Shown one piece after another: positions 27,804 to 37,893 of a stretch of 64,000 nt of DNA. The DNA comes from Arthrobacter sp. OY3WO11. Its GTDB lineage: Bacteria > Actinomycetota > Actinomycetes > Actinomycetales > Micrococcaceae. A program made the position numbers and the translations under genes. How positions within the stretch are numbered: the stretch's first letter is position 1; every line of letters starts with the position of its first letter. Location of the stretch: the NCBI RefSeq assembly GCF_001641125.1, contig NZ_LWLP01000001.1, forward strand, positions 582,147 through 646,146, given 5' to 3'. The notes below the pieces were generated by a model. That model ran no database searches. It had not been told where the DNA came from and saw nothing but the letters and a program-made list of their open reading frames with translations.

Positions 27804-30557
27804 ATGACCTCCACCAGCCTCGACGCAGACGGCAAAACCCGGCCCAGGGAACGGCCGGAGCCCACCCGGCTCCGCGTGGAACACCTGCGGGAGGCTTTCG
27901 GGATAACGGTAGCCAAACCCCGGATGAGCTGGGCGCCACCTGCCGGCACGGTCCAGCAGACCGCCTACCGGATCACGGCAAGCAACGGCTGGGACACCGG
28001 CCGGGTGGCGTCCGCAAAGCATCTGGCGGTCCCGTATTCCGGCCCGGCGCTGCAATCGCGCAGCCGGTTCGAGTGGCGGGTGCGGACGTGGAACATCAGT
28101 GGTAACGGCACCGAAACCGTAAGCGCGTGGTCCGAACCGATGCCGGTTGAACTGGGGCTCCTGCATCCCTCCGACTGGGCGGCGCAATGGATCGGCCCCG
28201 AGGAACCGGACGGCCCGGCCCCCGGCGAACGCCCCGGTTATGCCCTCCATAAGACCTTCATCCTGGACGGGGCGCCGGAGACCGCCCGCGCCTACGCCAC
28301 CGCCCACGGGATCTACGAGCTGTTCCTGAACGGTGAGAGGGTGGGCGACCAGCAGCTCACCCCCGGCTCCACCAGCTACAACACCACCCTCCAGGTCCAG
28401 GCCTACGACATCACGGCGCTGCTGCGGCCCGGCACCAACACCATCAGGGCCGTCCTCACCGACGGCTGGCACCGCGGAACCTTCGGATACACGCGCGACG
28501 CCGACATGTACGGCAGCAGCACGGCCCTCCTTGCGCAGCTGGATATACAGTCCGGGGAAAGCAGGACCGTCATCGGCACCGACGGATCGTGGCAGGTGTC
28601 CCGGACGGAGATCCTGAGCGCGGACCTGATGGCAGGGCAGCGGACGGACTTCCGGTTGCTGGACAGCACGGCCGACGACGGCGCACCTTGCGGAAGTGCC
28701 GCGGAGGCCGGTGCCGCCGTCGTCCGCCCCGGGAGCTACGAAAAGCTGACCGGACCCGTGGCGCCGCCCACCCGGATCGTGGACGAGCTCGTGCCGGTAT
28801 CCGTCACCCGGCTGGCCAGCGGCCACCAGGTGGTGGACTTCGGCCAGAACATCCACGGCTGGGTGCGGCTCAGCAGGCTGGGCGGGCCGGGCGAGCTGGT
28901 AACCCTTGTCTACGGCGAGGCGCTGGACGCCGACGGCGAGGTGACCCAGGACCATCTGCGGCCGCACGACTTCCGCCACCCGGGGCAGTTCCTGCCTGCC
29001 GGGCAGGTTGACATGGTGACGGCCTCGGGCGCGCCAGGGGAGATGTTTGAACCGCGGCACGCCACCCACGGCTTCCAGTATGTGTCCGTGCAGGGCCTTG
29101 CCCCGGACCTCGCGGCGGAGGACATCAGCGCCTGCCTGATCCACACCGATCTGGAGCCACTGGGCACCTTCACCTGCAGCGACGAGCGGCTGAACAGGCT
29201 GCACGGGATTGTGGACTGGAGCTTCCGGGACAATGCCTGCGAGGTGCCCACCGACTGTCCACAGCGCGAGAAAGCCGGTTGGACGGGGGACTGGCAGCTG
29301 TTCGTGCCCACCGCCGCGTACCTCTACGACGTCACCGGCTTCTCGCGGAAATGGCTGCGGGACGTCCGTGCCGATCAGTGGCAGAACGGCGTCATCGCCA
29401 ACATCTCGCCGTCGCCCGGCCCCGGGGTTACCTCCGCTGAGTTCATGGCGTTCACCAACGGGTCCTGCGGCTGGGGCGACGCGATCGCGATGGTGCCCTG
29501 GGAGATCTACCTGGCCACCGGGGACGCCGGGATCCTGGCTGAAAACTGGGACGCGATGAACCAGTGGCTCGGCTTCGTCCGCAGCACTGCGGAGTCACAG
29601 CGGCACCCGTCCCGGGCCGCTGCCGGCCCGGTTCCGGCACCGCACGAAAAGTACCTGTGGGACACCGGCTTCCACTTCGGCGAATGGATGGAGCCGGACG
29701 GTCCGGAACCGGACCTGTTCGCCGCCCGCTCCGCAGACCACGGCATCGTGGCCACCGCCTATTACCGGAACACCACTGCGGTCATGGCCCAAGCTGCTGC
29801 GGTCCTGGGCCGGGCGGAGGAAGGGCGGGCACTGGCGGAACTTTCGGACAACGTCCGGCAGGCGTGGGAGAAGGAATACCTGGACCCGGCCGGCCAGGTA
29901 ACCCAGCCAAGCCAGGCCAACTGTGTCCGCGCCCTCGCCTTTGACCTGGTCAGCCCCCAGCGCCGCTCCAGTGTCACCGCCCAGCTGGCCTCGCTCATCC
30001 GAAGCGCCGGCACCCACGTGGGCACCGGCTTCCTGGCGACGCCCTACCTGCTTCCCGTTTTGGCGGACAACGGCGAGCTGGGCCTGGCCTACGAGCTCCT
30101 GATGCAGGATTCCGAACCTTCCTGGCTGACCATGGTGGACCGCGGCGCCACCACCATGTGGGAGCTCTGGAACGGCATCGATGCCGACGGCGCCGCGCAC
30201 CAGTCTCTCAACCACTACAGCAAGGGCGCCGTGGTCTCCTTCCTGCACCGCTATGCGGCAGGCCTCAGGCAGGCGCCCGGCAGTGCGGGATATCAACGGA
30301 TCATCATCGAGCCGCGCCCCGGCGCAGGCCTGACCTCCGCGGCAACGTCCCACATCGGTCCGCAGGGACGCATTGACGTGGCCTGGGAGATCGACGACGG
30401 CGTGCTGGCACTTCGGGCCACGGTACCTTCCGGAACAACCGCCGAAGTCCGGCTTCCCGGTGAACCTGTGGCCATCGTCGGCCCGGGGACCGATTCCTTT
30501 GTGGTCGCCGCGGACGGCTCCACACCACACTTCCACCAAGCAAGGAGCACACCATGA
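27804..30557 (+). CDS. GH78 alpha-L-rhamnosidase (second, large form)
   Basis: The 917-residue enzyme has the full GH78 layout: N-terminal fibronectin-like domain ([20 protein letters not shown]), Bac_rhamnosid_N beta domain ([20 protein letters not shown]), the [16 protein letters not shown] module, the barrel with [20 protein letters not shown] and [12 protein letters not shown], and a C-terminal beta domain. There is no signal peptide. ATG 27804 is chosen as the first codon giving a GH78-like N-terminus. Its stop overlaps the start of the next hydrolase (ATGA). Two different rhamnosidases within 6 kb suggest distinct linkages or aglycones. Confidence 0.93.
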   Translation: MTSTSLDADGKTRPRERPEPTRLRVEHLREAFGITVAKPRMSWAPPAGTVQQTAYRITASNGWDTGRVASAKHLAVPYSGPALQSRSRFEWRVRTWNISGNGTETVSAWSEPMPVELGLLHPSDWAAQWIGPEEPDGPAPGERPGYALHKTFILDGAPETARAYATAHGIYELFLNGERVGDQQLTPGSTSYNTTLQVQAYDITALLRPGTNTIRAVLTDGWHRGTFGYTRDADMYGSSTALLAQLDIQSGESRTVIGTDGSWQVSRTEILSADLMAGQRTDFRLLDSTADDGAPCGSAAEAGAAVVRPGSYEKLTGPVAPPTRIVDELVPVSVTRLASGHQVVDFGQNIHGWVRLSRLGGPGELVTLVYGEALDADGEVTQDHLRPHDFRHPGQFLPAGQVDMVTASGAPGEMFEPRHATHGFQYVSVQGLAPDLAAEDISACLIHTDLEPLGTFTCSDERLNRLHGIVDWSFRDNACEVPTDCPQREKAGWTGDWQLFVPTAAYLYDVTGFSRKWLRDVRADQWQNGVIANISPSPGPGVTSAEFMAFTNGSCGWGDAIAMVPWEIYLATGDAGILAENWDAMNQWLGFVRSTAESQRHPSRAAAGPVPAPHEKYLWDTGFHFGEWMEPDGPEPDLFAARSADHGIVATAYYRNTTAVMAQAAAVLGRAEEGRALAELSDNVRQAWEKEYLDPAGQVTQPSQANCVRALAFDLVSPQRRSSVTAQLASLIRSAGTHVGTGFLATPYLLPVLADNGELGLAYELLMQDSEPSWLTMVDRGATTMWELWNGIDADGAAHQSLNHYSKGAVVSFLHRYAAGLRQAPGSAGYQRIIIEPRPGAGLTSAATSHIGPQGRIDVAWEIDDGVLALRATVPSGTTAEVRLPGEPVAIVGPGTDSFVVAADGSTPHFHQARSTP

Positions 30558-31567
30558 CAGTGGACGCAGCCAACGACACCACCGGCATCACCGGGACTGG
30601 ACAGCGGACTGAACAGCCGGAGCCTGCCCGCCCGGGCGGCGTGGACGTCCCGCCTTTTCCCGTCTTCGACGCGCCGGGTGTTCCCGAACACGTCTCGGAC
30701 GTGTCCGCGGTACACCGGGAAGTCACGTACGCCCGGGCCATCGGTTTCCGGCCGTTGAAGATGGACATCTGGCTGCCCCGGCAGGCAGCCGGGCCCGTTC
30801 CGCTGGTGGTATGGGTGCACGGCGGTGCGTTCCAGCTGGGCGACCGCCGCGAACTGCCGCCCACCTTCGCCCCCGACTCCGTGTTCCGGCTGCTCAACGA
30901 GGCCGGCATCGCCTGCGCCACGGTTGACTACCGGCACTCCCTGGAAGCACCGTTCCCGGCGCAACTCCACGACCTCAAGGCCGCCGTCCGCTACCTCCGG
31001 GAATACGCGGATCACCTCAACATCGATTCCGATCGCTTCGGCGCCTGGGGCGAATCAGCCGGTGGGCATCTGGCGGCGCTCCTGGGACTGACCGGGATCC
31101 GGGAGGACCTTGACGGCGGCCTGGGTGCGCAGGGCCACGCCAGCGGCGTCAGCGCCGTCGTCGACTTTTACGGCGTATCCTCGCTGGTGGACATACCGCC
31201 CATGGACATGCCGGAGGGCGTGTTCCCGCCGGCATTGACGGCCGCCGTCCCGGCAGGGATGTCCCTGCAGCCCGAGCAGATGCTGGTGGGTGGCTCCGAT
31301 GACCGGGACCTGCTCGCGGCCGCCAGCCCTGTCAGTTACGTGGCCCCCGGGGCACCGCCGTTCCTGCTGGTCCATGGCGACAGCGACGGCCTGGTCCCGC
31401 ACTCGCAAACCGACCTGCTGGCAGCCGCGCTCGCCGATGCCGGAGTGGAACACGACGTGGTGACCATTAGGGGCGGCGACCACTGCTTCTTCGGTGCCGA
31501 GGACCAGCTGGACGCCATCCTGGCCGCCGCCGTCGGCTACTTCTCCTGGAAGCTGGGCCGGCCATGA
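30554..31567 (+). CDS. Alpha/beta hydrolase (BD-FAE-like esterase)
   Basis: A 337-residue esterase of the alpha/beta hydrolase fold. The oxyanion motif [13 protein letters not shown] and nucleophile elbow [14 protein letters not shown] (Ser168) are intact; [19 protein letters not shown] carries the Asp and GGDHCFFG the His. Similar proteins de-esterify acetylated or feruloylated plant glycosides. Coupled by ATGA overlaps to the rhamnosidase upstream and the second hydrolase downstream, it probably removes acyl groups that block rhamnosidase action. Confidence 0.87.
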   Translation: MTVDAANDTTGITGTGQRTEQPEPARPGGVDVPPFPVFDAPGVPEHVSDVSAVHREVTYARAIGFRPLKMDIWLPRQAAGPVPLVVWVHGGAFQLGDRRELPPTFAPDSVFRLLNEAGIACATVDYRHSLEAPFPAQLHDLKAAVRYLREYADHLNIDSDRFGAWGESAGGHLAALLGLTGIREDLDGGLGAQGHASGVSAVVDFYGVSSLVDIPPMDMPEGVFPPALTAAVPAGMSLQPEQMLVGGSDDRDLLAAASPVSYVAPGAPPFLLVHGDSDGLVPHSQTDLLAAALADAGVEHDVVTIRGGDHCFFGAEDQLDAILAAAVGYFSWKLGRP

Positions 31568-32517
31568 CTGCCCCGGAATGGGATATCACGGCTGCCAGCC
31601 CCGCCGGTGATCTGGCGCCGGACGCAGGTTTTGCCCAGCACCTCGCTGCCCCCGAAGGCCCGCAGACCCTGGACCCTTCGCAACCGCCGCCGGTGGGGCC
31701 GGACGTCCCCATCCGCATGGCCACCGCCAACGGCCGCCACGGCCCGGTCCGGATCCGCATCTACGGTGAAGCCACGTCCCCGCCCGGCCCCGCCCTGATG
31801 TGGCTGCACGGCGGAGGGTTTGTCAGCGGCAGCCCTGACATGCCGGAGTCGGATTACCTGGCCCGTGTGCTGGCCCGGGCGGGGACGCCTGTATTGTCCG
31901 TTGAATACCGGCTGGCCCGCGACGGGGTCTGCTTCCCGGTCCCGCACGACGACGCCCTGGCCGCCTGGTTCTGGGCGCACGAGAACGCCGAATCCCTGGG
32001 GCTGAATCCTCGCTTGCTGTGCCTGGGCGGTGCCGGTGCCGGCGGCAACCTTGCCGTGGGCGCCGCGCTCTACCTGGTGGACGCCGGAAAACCGCTGCCA
32101 GCGAAACTTGTCCTGGCATACCCCTTCCTCCACGCCGAGCTTCCGGCGCCCGCGCAGGGTCTGGACCAGGACGTTATGGCGGGACTGCCGCGCCACCTTC
32201 GCTTGACGCCGGAGGACTGCGTGCGGCAGGCCGAGAATTACATCGGCGGTCCGCTGAGCATGGCGTCGTCCTACGCGATGCCGGGCTACGCCGACCCTGC
32301 CGGACTGCCGCCCACAGCGATCCTGGCCTGCGAGTACGACGACGTCCGCGGCTCCTCGGAGCGCTTCGCCTCCGACCTGCAGCGGGCCGGCGTCCCGGTT
32401 GCCTACTTCCTCGCTGAAGGGGCAGTCCACGGGCATCTCAACCTGGCCGCAGGCACCCCGGAGGCACAACCTGCCCTGGACTTCCTTGCGAAGGAGCTGG
32501 CTTCGGCGGCGGCCTGA
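31564..32517 (+). CDS. Alpha/beta hydrolase lacking the usual catalytic serine
   Basis: A 317-residue HSL-like alpha/beta hydrolase with the oxyanion motif [12 protein letters not shown] and the plausible Asp ([13 protein letters not shown]) and His ([10 protein letters not shown]). The nucleophile elbow, normally GDSAGGN, reads GAGAGGN at residues 156-162: the serine position is Gly158 (codon GGT, one transition from AGT). The frame is otherwise intact and codon use is like its neighbours, so it is not an obvious pseudogene. It may be a non-catalytic partner, use another residue, or be a recently inactivated copy. It is the last gene of the rhamnosidase operon. Confidence 0.8.
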   Translation: MTAPEWDITAASPAGDLAPDAGFAQHLAAPEGPQTLDPSQPPPVGPDVPIRMATANGRHGPVRIRIYGEATSPPGPALMWLHGGGFVSGSPDMPESDYLARVLARAGTPVLSVEYRLARDGVCFPVPHDDALAAWFWAHENAESLGLNPRLLCLGGAGAGGNLAVGAALYLVDAGKPLPAKLVLAYPFLHAELPAPAQGLDQDVMAGLPRHLRLTPEDCVRQAENYIGGPLSMASSYAMPGYADPAGLPPTAILACEYDDVRGSSERFASDLQRAGVPVAYFLAEGAVHGHLNLAAGTPEAQPALDFLAKELASAAA

Positions 32518-32527
32518 CGGCCCCCTT

Positions 32528-33304
32528 TTATTGCCGGGTGAGCGCCTGGTCCGCTCTGGTGGGCAGCGGAGCGTCTCCCGCCTCGTGCGTACTCGACCAG
32601 ATCTGGCCCATCTCTTCCGTGGACTGTTCAACGATTCTGCTCATGGCCGCGTGGGCTGCCCCCGCCTCGCCGCGCTGGATCGCGCTGGCAACGTCCACGT
32701 GCAGCTGCAGGGCTTCGTGGTCCGGCAGGTGCGGCATCAGGCCATGCTCCGTCCGGCCGGTGAGGACTTCCGCCACGAGGTTTTGCAGCTGGGAAAACAT
32801 GGGATTGCCGGAGGCTTTCAGCACCGCGGCATGGAACTCAACGTCCAGCCGGAGGAACTCCTCCTGGTCTCCGCGTTGGCCGGCAGCCCATAAGCGCGCT
32901 GCCTGGGAGACGAGTTCGCTGCCGGCATCCCAGGAGGCACGTTCGGCCGCGAGTCGGGCAGCCTGCGGCTCAACGGCTCCGCGGAGTTCATTGAGCGACT
33001 GCAATTGCTCCAGCCGGTGGGAGGAGGCCAGACGCCAGCGGATCACCTGTGGATCGTAGAGGTTCCAGGATTCTTCCGGCTGCACTACCGTGCCGAACCG
33101 GCGCCGGGATTCAAGCATGCCTTTGGACGACAATACCCGCGCGGCCTCCCGCACTACCGAGCGGGACACACTGTGCTGCGCCTCCAGCTCATCCAGCCGC
33201 AGAACGGAATTCGGAGCAAAACGCCCGTCCGCGATGGCAAGCCCCAAGCTCTCAACCAGCGCAGCATGCAGGTCGATTGGGGACTCCGCCTTTGGGGTTT
33301 TCAT
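32528..33304 (-). CDS. GntR-family regulator (FadR/FCD subfamily)
   Basis: A 258-residue regulator with an N-terminal GntR winged helix (LRLDELEAQHSVSRSVVREA) and an all-helical FCD ligand domain carrying the metal-type acidic/His residues in RLDVEFHAAVLKASGN and LPDHEALQLHVDVASA. This subfamily includes DgoR, the galactonate repressor. It is divergent from the ABC transporter/galactonate operon that follows, so it most likely represses it and is relieved by a sugar acid. The 140-nt promoter region contains an imperfect dyad at 33325-33344. Confidence 0.92.
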   Translation of the reverse strand: MKTPKAESPIDLHAALVESLGLAIADGRFAPNSVLRLDELEAQHSVSRSVVREAARVLSSKGMLESRRRFGTVVQPEESWNLYDPQVIRWRLASSHRLEQLQSLNELRGAVEPQAARLAAERASWDAGSELVSQAARLWAAGQRGDQEEFLRLDVEFHAAVLKASGNPMFSQLQNLVAEVLTGRTEHGLMPHLPDHEALQLHVDVASAIQRGEAGAAHAAMSRIVEQSTEEMGQIWSSTHEAGDAPLPTRADQALTRQ

Positions 33305-33324
33305 GGATAAATCATACGGCTCTC

Positions 33325-33344
33325 TTACAAAGGGTTGTCTAAGT
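33325..33344. promoter_or_regulatory. Imperfect dyad, candidate GntR operator
   Basis: CTTACAAAGGGTTGTCTAAG has CTTA/TAAG ends and an inner ACAA-N4-TTGT pair. It lies 21 nt upstream of the GntR gene start and 100 nt before the binding-protein gene. The inner pair is similar in style to FadR-family sites, but the match is weak. Confidence 0.35.
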
Positions 33345-33444
33345 CTGCCTTATTTCTCTATGATCGCTTCCATGGCAGATGTAAAGATGCATTTGCAGGG
33401 CGGCTGGACAGTGACGTCAGCCCTCAGAAAACAAGGGAGTCGTA

Positions 33445-34737
33445 ATGAAGCGACGTTCAATTGTGAAGTACGCGGCCGTCGCCGCAGCACTTTCAATGGG
33501 CCTGACCGCATGCAGTGGCAGCGGCAGCGACGATGCCAAGGAAGCGGGCACCGTTCGCGTGACCTTGGCCAACCATGTATGGACCGAAGGCATCAAGGCA
33601 GCCATCCCCGAATTTGAGCAGTCCAGCGGGCTTAAGGTCGAACTGACCCAGCTCGGTGAAGACCAGCTCTCCGACCAGTACAACGTCAAGCTCAACGCCG
33701 GCAGCGACGAAATCGACGTCATGATGTACCGTCCGCTGCAGGAAGGCAAGGCGTTCGCGAAGAACGGTTACCTCGCGGACCTGACCGAAAGAGTGTCCTC
33801 TGATTCCGGTTGGGACTGGAAGGACTACCAGGAAGGCCCGGTCAAGGCCACCACCGTGGACGATAAAGTTGTGGGCGTCCCCATCATCACCGAACGCGAA
33901 GTGTTGTACTACCGCAAGGACCTGCTGCAGGCGGCCGGCCTGGAAGTTCCCAAGACGATGGAGGAGCTCGAAGCTGCTGCGAAGGCAATCAAAGAGTCTT
34001 CGCCAGACACTGCGGGCTTCGTTGCCCGCACCGGCAAGTCTGCGGCAGTCACCCAGTTCTCCAGCTTCCTGTATAGCTTCGGCGGCGACTTTACCGACTC
34101 AAGCGGCAAGTCCGCTGTCAACTCCGATGCCGCGAAGGAAGCCTACGCCTACTACGGCGGCCTGATCCGCAACTACGGCCCCGCCAACGTCAGCACCGAC
34201 ATGAGCTGGCCCGAGGCGATGGCAATTTTCACCCAGGGCAAGGCCGCCTTCTACACCGAGGCGGATTCGCTCTACAAGAACGCCACCGACCCGGCCAAGT
34301 CAAAGGTTGCCGACACTGTAGGTTTCGCTGCCCTGCCGGCCGGCCCCGCTGGTTCGAAGCCGTACAACATCCCGTCCTGGGGCCTGGCCGTGAACGAAGC
34401 GTCCGGCAACCAGGAGAACGCCTGGAAGTTCATCCAGTGGGCAACCAGCAAGGAACGCACCCTTGCCGCCCAGAAGGCCGGTGTCCCCGGACCCCGGGCT
34501 TCCGTGTGGGCTGATGCCGAGGGAACCTCCACGTACCCGAAGGACCTCGCCGAAGCCATCGCCGTCAGCGCAAAGAACGGGGTGGGCCACGACCGTCCCG
34601 AGGTTGTCACCGTAGGCAAGGCCCGCGAAATCGTGGGCGAGCCGATCGTCGCCAGCATCACCGGCGCGGATCCGGCTGCCGCAGCCGATGCTGCCCACGA
34701 AGCCTTCCAGAAGTTCCTGGACAGCGAAAAGAAGTAA
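33445..34737 (+). CDS. Sugar ABC transporter substrate-binding lipoprotein (family 1)
   Basis: A 430-residue MalE/UgpB-type binding protein with a lipoprotein signal ending in LTACSGSG. The mature region (RVTLANHVWTEGIKAAIPEF, EIDVMMYRPLQEGKAFAKNG, YNIPSWGLAVNEASGNQENA) is typical of family 1. ATG 33445 is preceded by AAGGGAG. It heads the operon with two MalF/MalG-type permeases and four sugar-acid catabolic genes, so the ligand is probably a sugar acid such as galactonate or an oligosaccharide precursor. No ATPase gene is in the operon; a shared MsiK-type ATPase elsewhere would be needed. Confidence 0.92.
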   Translation: MKRRSIVKYAAVAAALSMGLTACSGSGSDDAKEAGTVRVTLANHVWTEGIKAAIPEFEQSSGLKVELTQLGEDQLSDQYNVKLNAGSDEIDVMMYRPLQEGKAFAKNGYLADLTERVSSDSGWDWKDYQEGPVKATTVDDKVVGVPIITEREVLYYRKDLLQAAGLEVPKTMEELEAAAKAIKESSPDTAGFVARTGKSAAVTQFSSFLYSFGGDFTDSSGKSAVNSDAAKEAYAYYGGLIRNYGPANVSTDMSWPEAMAIFTQGKAAFYTEADSLYKNATDPAKSKVADTVGFAALPAGPAGSKPYNIPSWGLAVNEASGNQENAWKFIQWATSKERTLAAQKAGVPGPRASVWADAEGTSTYPKDLAEAIAVSAKNGVGHDRPEVVTVGKAREIVGEPIVASITGADPAAAADAAHEAFQKFLDSEKK

Positions 34738-34784
34738 CGCCTCCGGCCTGTGCGCCTGCGTCTATCGCAGCCTGCATCACAGCC

Positions 34785-34817
34785 CTGCGGGACGGCAGCC
34801 TTGTTGCCGTCCCGCAG
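34785..34817 (+). terminator. Perfect 13-bp hairpin between binding protein and permease
   Basis: CTGCGGGACGGCA pairs exactly with TGCCGTCCCGCAG over the loop GCCTTGT, about 48 nt after the binding-protein stop. No U-run follows. It occupies the same place as the hairpin at 20177-20223 in the other transporter operon, suggesting an attenuator or mRNA 3-prime stabiliser that raises binding-protein levels over permease. Confidence 0.65.
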
Positions 34818-34852
34818 CGGCCCGCGACCCCCCCCAAATCCTTAGGTGAACC

Positions 34853-35806
34853 ATGTCTGTAACGAACGCCGCCCGCAGTGCTCCGGCCCGCAGCGCCGGC
34901 CGCCCTCCCAGCTTGGGAGGGAATATCTCCGCCTGGTCCAACCGGCACCGCAAATGGCTTTTTGCGGCCCCCGCGATGATCTTCGTCGGCGTGCTGATTG
35001 TGTTCCCGCTGGTGTGGACCCTGTACCTCAGCCTGACCGATTCGCAGGGCTCCGTCCGCGCCGCTACAGAGTTCATCGGCCTCCAGAACTACCTCACCGT
35101 CCTCACTGACACTGACCGGTTCTGGCCGGCGGTGGGCCGCACAATGACGTTCACCGGTGTTGCGCTGGTCTGCGAGGTGGTGCTCGGCATGGGTATCGCA
35201 CTGCTCCTTTGGCGCCCCTTCCGCGGGGAAAAGTGGGTCCGGGTGGCCATCCTGCTTCCGCTGGTGGCAACCCCGGTTGCCGTCGGCATGATGTGGCGGC
35301 TGATCTTCGACCCCAACATCGGCTTCGCCAACCAGCTGCTCGGCATGATCGGCATTCCGCCGCAGCCCTGGCTTTCCGGGCAGGACACCGCTCTTGGGAC
35401 CACCATCTTCATGGACGTGTGGCAGTGGACCCCCATGGTGGTGCTGATCCTTCTTGCCGGCCTGACATCGCTTTCCGATGAACCCGACGAAGCGGCAAGG
35501 GTGGACGGCGCCAACGCCTTCCAGCGCTTCTTCTACATCACGCTGCCCCTCATGATGCCCACCGTCATTGTGGCCATCCTGCTCCGCGGCATCGATGCCC
35601 TGAAGACCTTCGACATCCTGTACGCCACCAAAGGCAAAGGCGGAGGATCCTTCAACGAAGTGGAAACCCTGAACGTCTACGCCTACGGCCTGAGCTTCGA
35701 CTACAACCAGTACGGGCTCTCCTCCGCGGTGCTGATCCTGTTCTTCATGATCATCATCGGCTCCATGTGGCTGCTGACCATGCGCAAGAAAGCGGTAAGC
35801 AAATGA
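34853..35806 (+). CDS. Sugar ABC transporter permease (MalF/UgpA type)
   Basis: A 317-residue permease with about six transmembrane helices (first at WLFAAPAMIFVGVLIVFPLV) and the ATPase-contact loop EPDEAARVDGANAFQRFFYI. ATG 34853 follows TTAGGTGAACC. Its stop overlaps the start of the second permease. It forms a heterodimer with that protein. Confidence 0.93.
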   Translation: MSVTNAARSAPARSAGRPPSLGGNISAWSNRHRKWLFAAPAMIFVGVLIVFPLVWTLYLSLTDSQGSVRAATEFIGLQNYLTVLTDTDRFWPAVGRTMTFTGVALVCEVVLGMGIALLLWRPFRGEKWVRVAILLPLVATPVAVGMMWRLIFDPNIGFANQLLGMIGIPPQPWLSGQDTALGTTIFMDVWQWTPMVVLILLAGLTSLSDEPDEAARVDGANAFQRFFYITLPLMMPTVIVAILLRGIDALKTFDILYATKGKGGGSFNEVETLNVYAYGLSFDYNQYGLSSAVLILFFMIIIGSMWLLTMRKKAVSK

Positions 35807-36684
35807 CCGTCCTGACCCCCAACCAAACGTCAGCAGGAAAGCCCCAGGTGCTTCACCGCCGTCGTAAGCCGCTGGCGACCCGCGCCTACAAAGCCTTCCG
35901 CGTTGCAGCCCTGATCGCAGTGGTGCTGTTCCTGATCGCACCGTTGTTCTGGATGCTGTTGGCATCCTTCAAGACCAACGTGGATATCTACGACACCGGC
36001 AAGGCCCTCTTCTTCTCACCCACCGGCGAGAACTACGCCAACGTGCTCCAGCGGAACAATTACTTCGTCTTCATCTTCAACAGCTTCTGGGTGGCCTTCG
36101 TTTCCACCGCACTGTCGATCGTGCTCGGGGTTCCCGCCGCCTACGCGATGAGCCGCTTCACCATGCACCGTTCGGCCCTGGTGGTCCTGATGGCCCGCGT
36201 CATTCCGGGTGTTTCCCTGCTGGTGCCCTGGTACTACGTTTTTTCCAACCTGCGCATGGTGGGCCGGTTCGAAGTGCTGATCCTCAGCCACATGTTCGTC
36301 GCGCTGCCGCTGATTGTCTACATCATGATGAGCTACTTCGATTCCCTGCCACTGGAGCTGGAGGAGTCCGCCCAGGTGGACGGGCTCACCCCGATCGGCG
36401 CCTTCCGCCGCATCACGCTGCCGCTTTCAGTCGCCGGAATCGCCACGGCGGGGATTCTCTCGTTCATCTTTTCCTGGAACAACTTCATGTTTGCCCTGGT
36501 GCTTTCCGGGGCCAGCACCAAGACGCTGCCCGTCGCCATTTTCGACTTTGTCTCCTATGCCAGCATCGACTGGGGCGGGCTGATGGCCGCGGCCACCGTG
36601 GTCACCATCCCGATCATGATCATTGCGCTCTTCACGCAGAAGTACATCGTGTCCGGCCTCACCGCCGGTGCGACCAAGGGCTAG
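35803..36684 (+). CDS. Sugar ABC transporter permease (MalG/UgpE type)
   Basis: A 293-residue permease with a basic cytoplasmic N-terminus, six predicted transmembrane helices (VAALIAVVLFLIAPLFWMLL first) and the EAA loop ELEESAQVDGLTPIGAFRRI. ATG 35803 overlaps the preceding stop (ATGA). Ends TAGATKG, 7 nt before the galactonate dehydratase start. Confidence 0.93.
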   Translation: MTVLTPNQTSAGKPQVLHRRRKPLATRAYKAFRVAALIAVVLFLIAPLFWMLLASFKTNVDIYDTGKALFFSPTGENYANVLQRNNYFVFIFNSFWVAFVSTALSIVLGVPAAYAMSRFTMHRSALVVLMARVIPGVSLLVPWYYVFSNLRMVGRFEVLILSHMFVALPLIVYIMMSYFDSLPLELEESAQVDGLTPIGAFRRITLPLSVAGIATAGILSFIFSWNNFMFALVLSGASTKTLPVAIFDFVSYASIDWGGLMAAATVVTIPIMIIALFTQKYIVSGLTAGATKG

Positions 36685-36691
36685 GAAACAT

Positions 36692-37840
36692 ATGACCCTC
36701 ATCAGCAGGATCGAAACCTTCCTCGTCGCGCCGCGCTGGCTCTTCGTCCGGATCGAGACCGCGAGCGGGATCGTCGGCTGGGGCGAAGCAACCTGCGAAG
36801 GCCGCAGCGAAACCGTCCGCACCGCCGTCGAGCAGCTCGCCGAACTCCTGATCGGCAACGACGCGCTCCGGATCGAGGACCACTGGCAGGTGATGACCAA
36901 AGGGTCCTTTTACCGCGGCGGCCCCATCTTGGCCAGCGCGGTCTCGGGCCTTGACCAGGCCCTCTGGGACATTGCCGGCAAGTACTTCAACGCGCCTGTC
37001 CACCAGCTCCTGGGCGGCCACGTGCGCGACCGGATCCGGATGTACGGGTGGGTGGGCGGTGACGAGCCCAGCGAGGTCGCCGAACAGATCAGCGCCCAGC
37101 TGGAGGTGGGCCTCACCGCCGTCAAGATGAACGCAAGCGGACGCATGAGCCCCATCGCCTCCGTCGCAGAGATCGACGGCGTCATCCGCCGTGTCGCCGC
37201 AGCACGCGAGGTCCTTGGCGAGCACCGCGATGTTGCCGTCGACTTCCACGGCCGCCTCAGCCTTGCCAATGCCCGGCGCGTGGCGCCGCTGCTGGAACCG
37301 TACCGGCCCTTCTTCCTGGAAGAACCCGTCGTCCCGGAAAACACGCACCTGCTGCGCGAGTTCACCTCGTCCACCACCACGCCGGTTTCGACCGGTGAAC
37401 GGCTCTACAGCAGGCAGGAGTTCCTGCCCGCCCTTCAGGCAGGTATCGCCGTGGCCCAGCCGGACCTCTCGCACGCAGGCGGCATCACCGAGGTCCGCAA
37501 GATCGCCTCGCTGGCTGAAATCTACGAAGTCCAGCTGGCGCCGCACTGCCCGCTGGGGCCGCTGGCCCTGGCCGCATGCCTCCAGGTGGGTTTCGCGACG
37601 CCGAACTTCCTGATCCAGGAACAGAGCATCGGCATCCACTACAACCAGGGTGCCGAGGTCCTTGACTATGTGGTGGATAAGTCCCCGCTGAAGTTCGTGG
37701 ACGGGCACATCGAACGGTTCACCGGCCCGGGGTTGGGAATCGAGATCGACGAAGCCGTGGTCCGTGCCGCAGACAAGCGCGGGCATGCCTGGCGCGGTCC
37801 CATCTGGCGCAACACCGACGGTGCCTTCGCCGAGTGGTGA
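36692..37840 (+). CDS. dgoD: D-galactonate dehydratase (enolase superfamily)
   Basis: The 382-residue protein closely follows the DgoD pattern: RWLFVRIETASGIVGWGEAT, FYRGGPILASAVSGLDQALW, VAVDFHGRLS, FFLEEPVVPEN, TGERLYSR, DLSHAGGITE, LAPHCPLGPLALAACLQ and EQSIGIHYNQG. The Asp/Glu/Glu metal ligands and the catalytic His pair are in these segments. It dehydrates D-galactonate to 2-keto-3-deoxygalactonate. It is followed by the aldolase and kinase needed for the next steps, which supports the assignment; related aldonates cannot be excluded. Confidence 0.92.
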   Translation: MTLISRIETFLVAPRWLFVRIETASGIVGWGEATCEGRSETVRTAVEQLAELLIGNDALRIEDHWQVMTKGSFYRGGPILASAVSGLDQALWDIAGKYFNAPVHQLLGGHVRDRIRMYGWVGGDEPSEVAEQISAQLEVGLTAVKMNASGRMSPIASVAEIDGVIRRVAAAREVLGEHRDVAVDFHGRLSLANARRVAPLLEPYRPFFLEEPVVPENTHLLREFTSSTTTPVSTGERLYSRQEFLPALQAGIAVAQPDLSHAGGITEVRKIASLAEIYEVQLAPHCPLGPLALAACLQVGFATPNFLIQEQSIGIHYNQGAEVLDYVVDKSPLKFVDGHIERFTGPGLGIEIDEAVVRAADKRGHAWRGPIWRNTDGAFAEW

Positions 37841-37893
37841 CGGCCGGGATTGCGGGCAGGCAGTTGGACACACCTAAGAAGGAGAATCCCAGT

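Noticed and set aside
31564-32517. Pseudogene call for the Ser-less hydrolase
   Set aside because: The frame is intact, coupled by ATGA, and all other family motifs are preserved; loss of one residue alone does not show decay.
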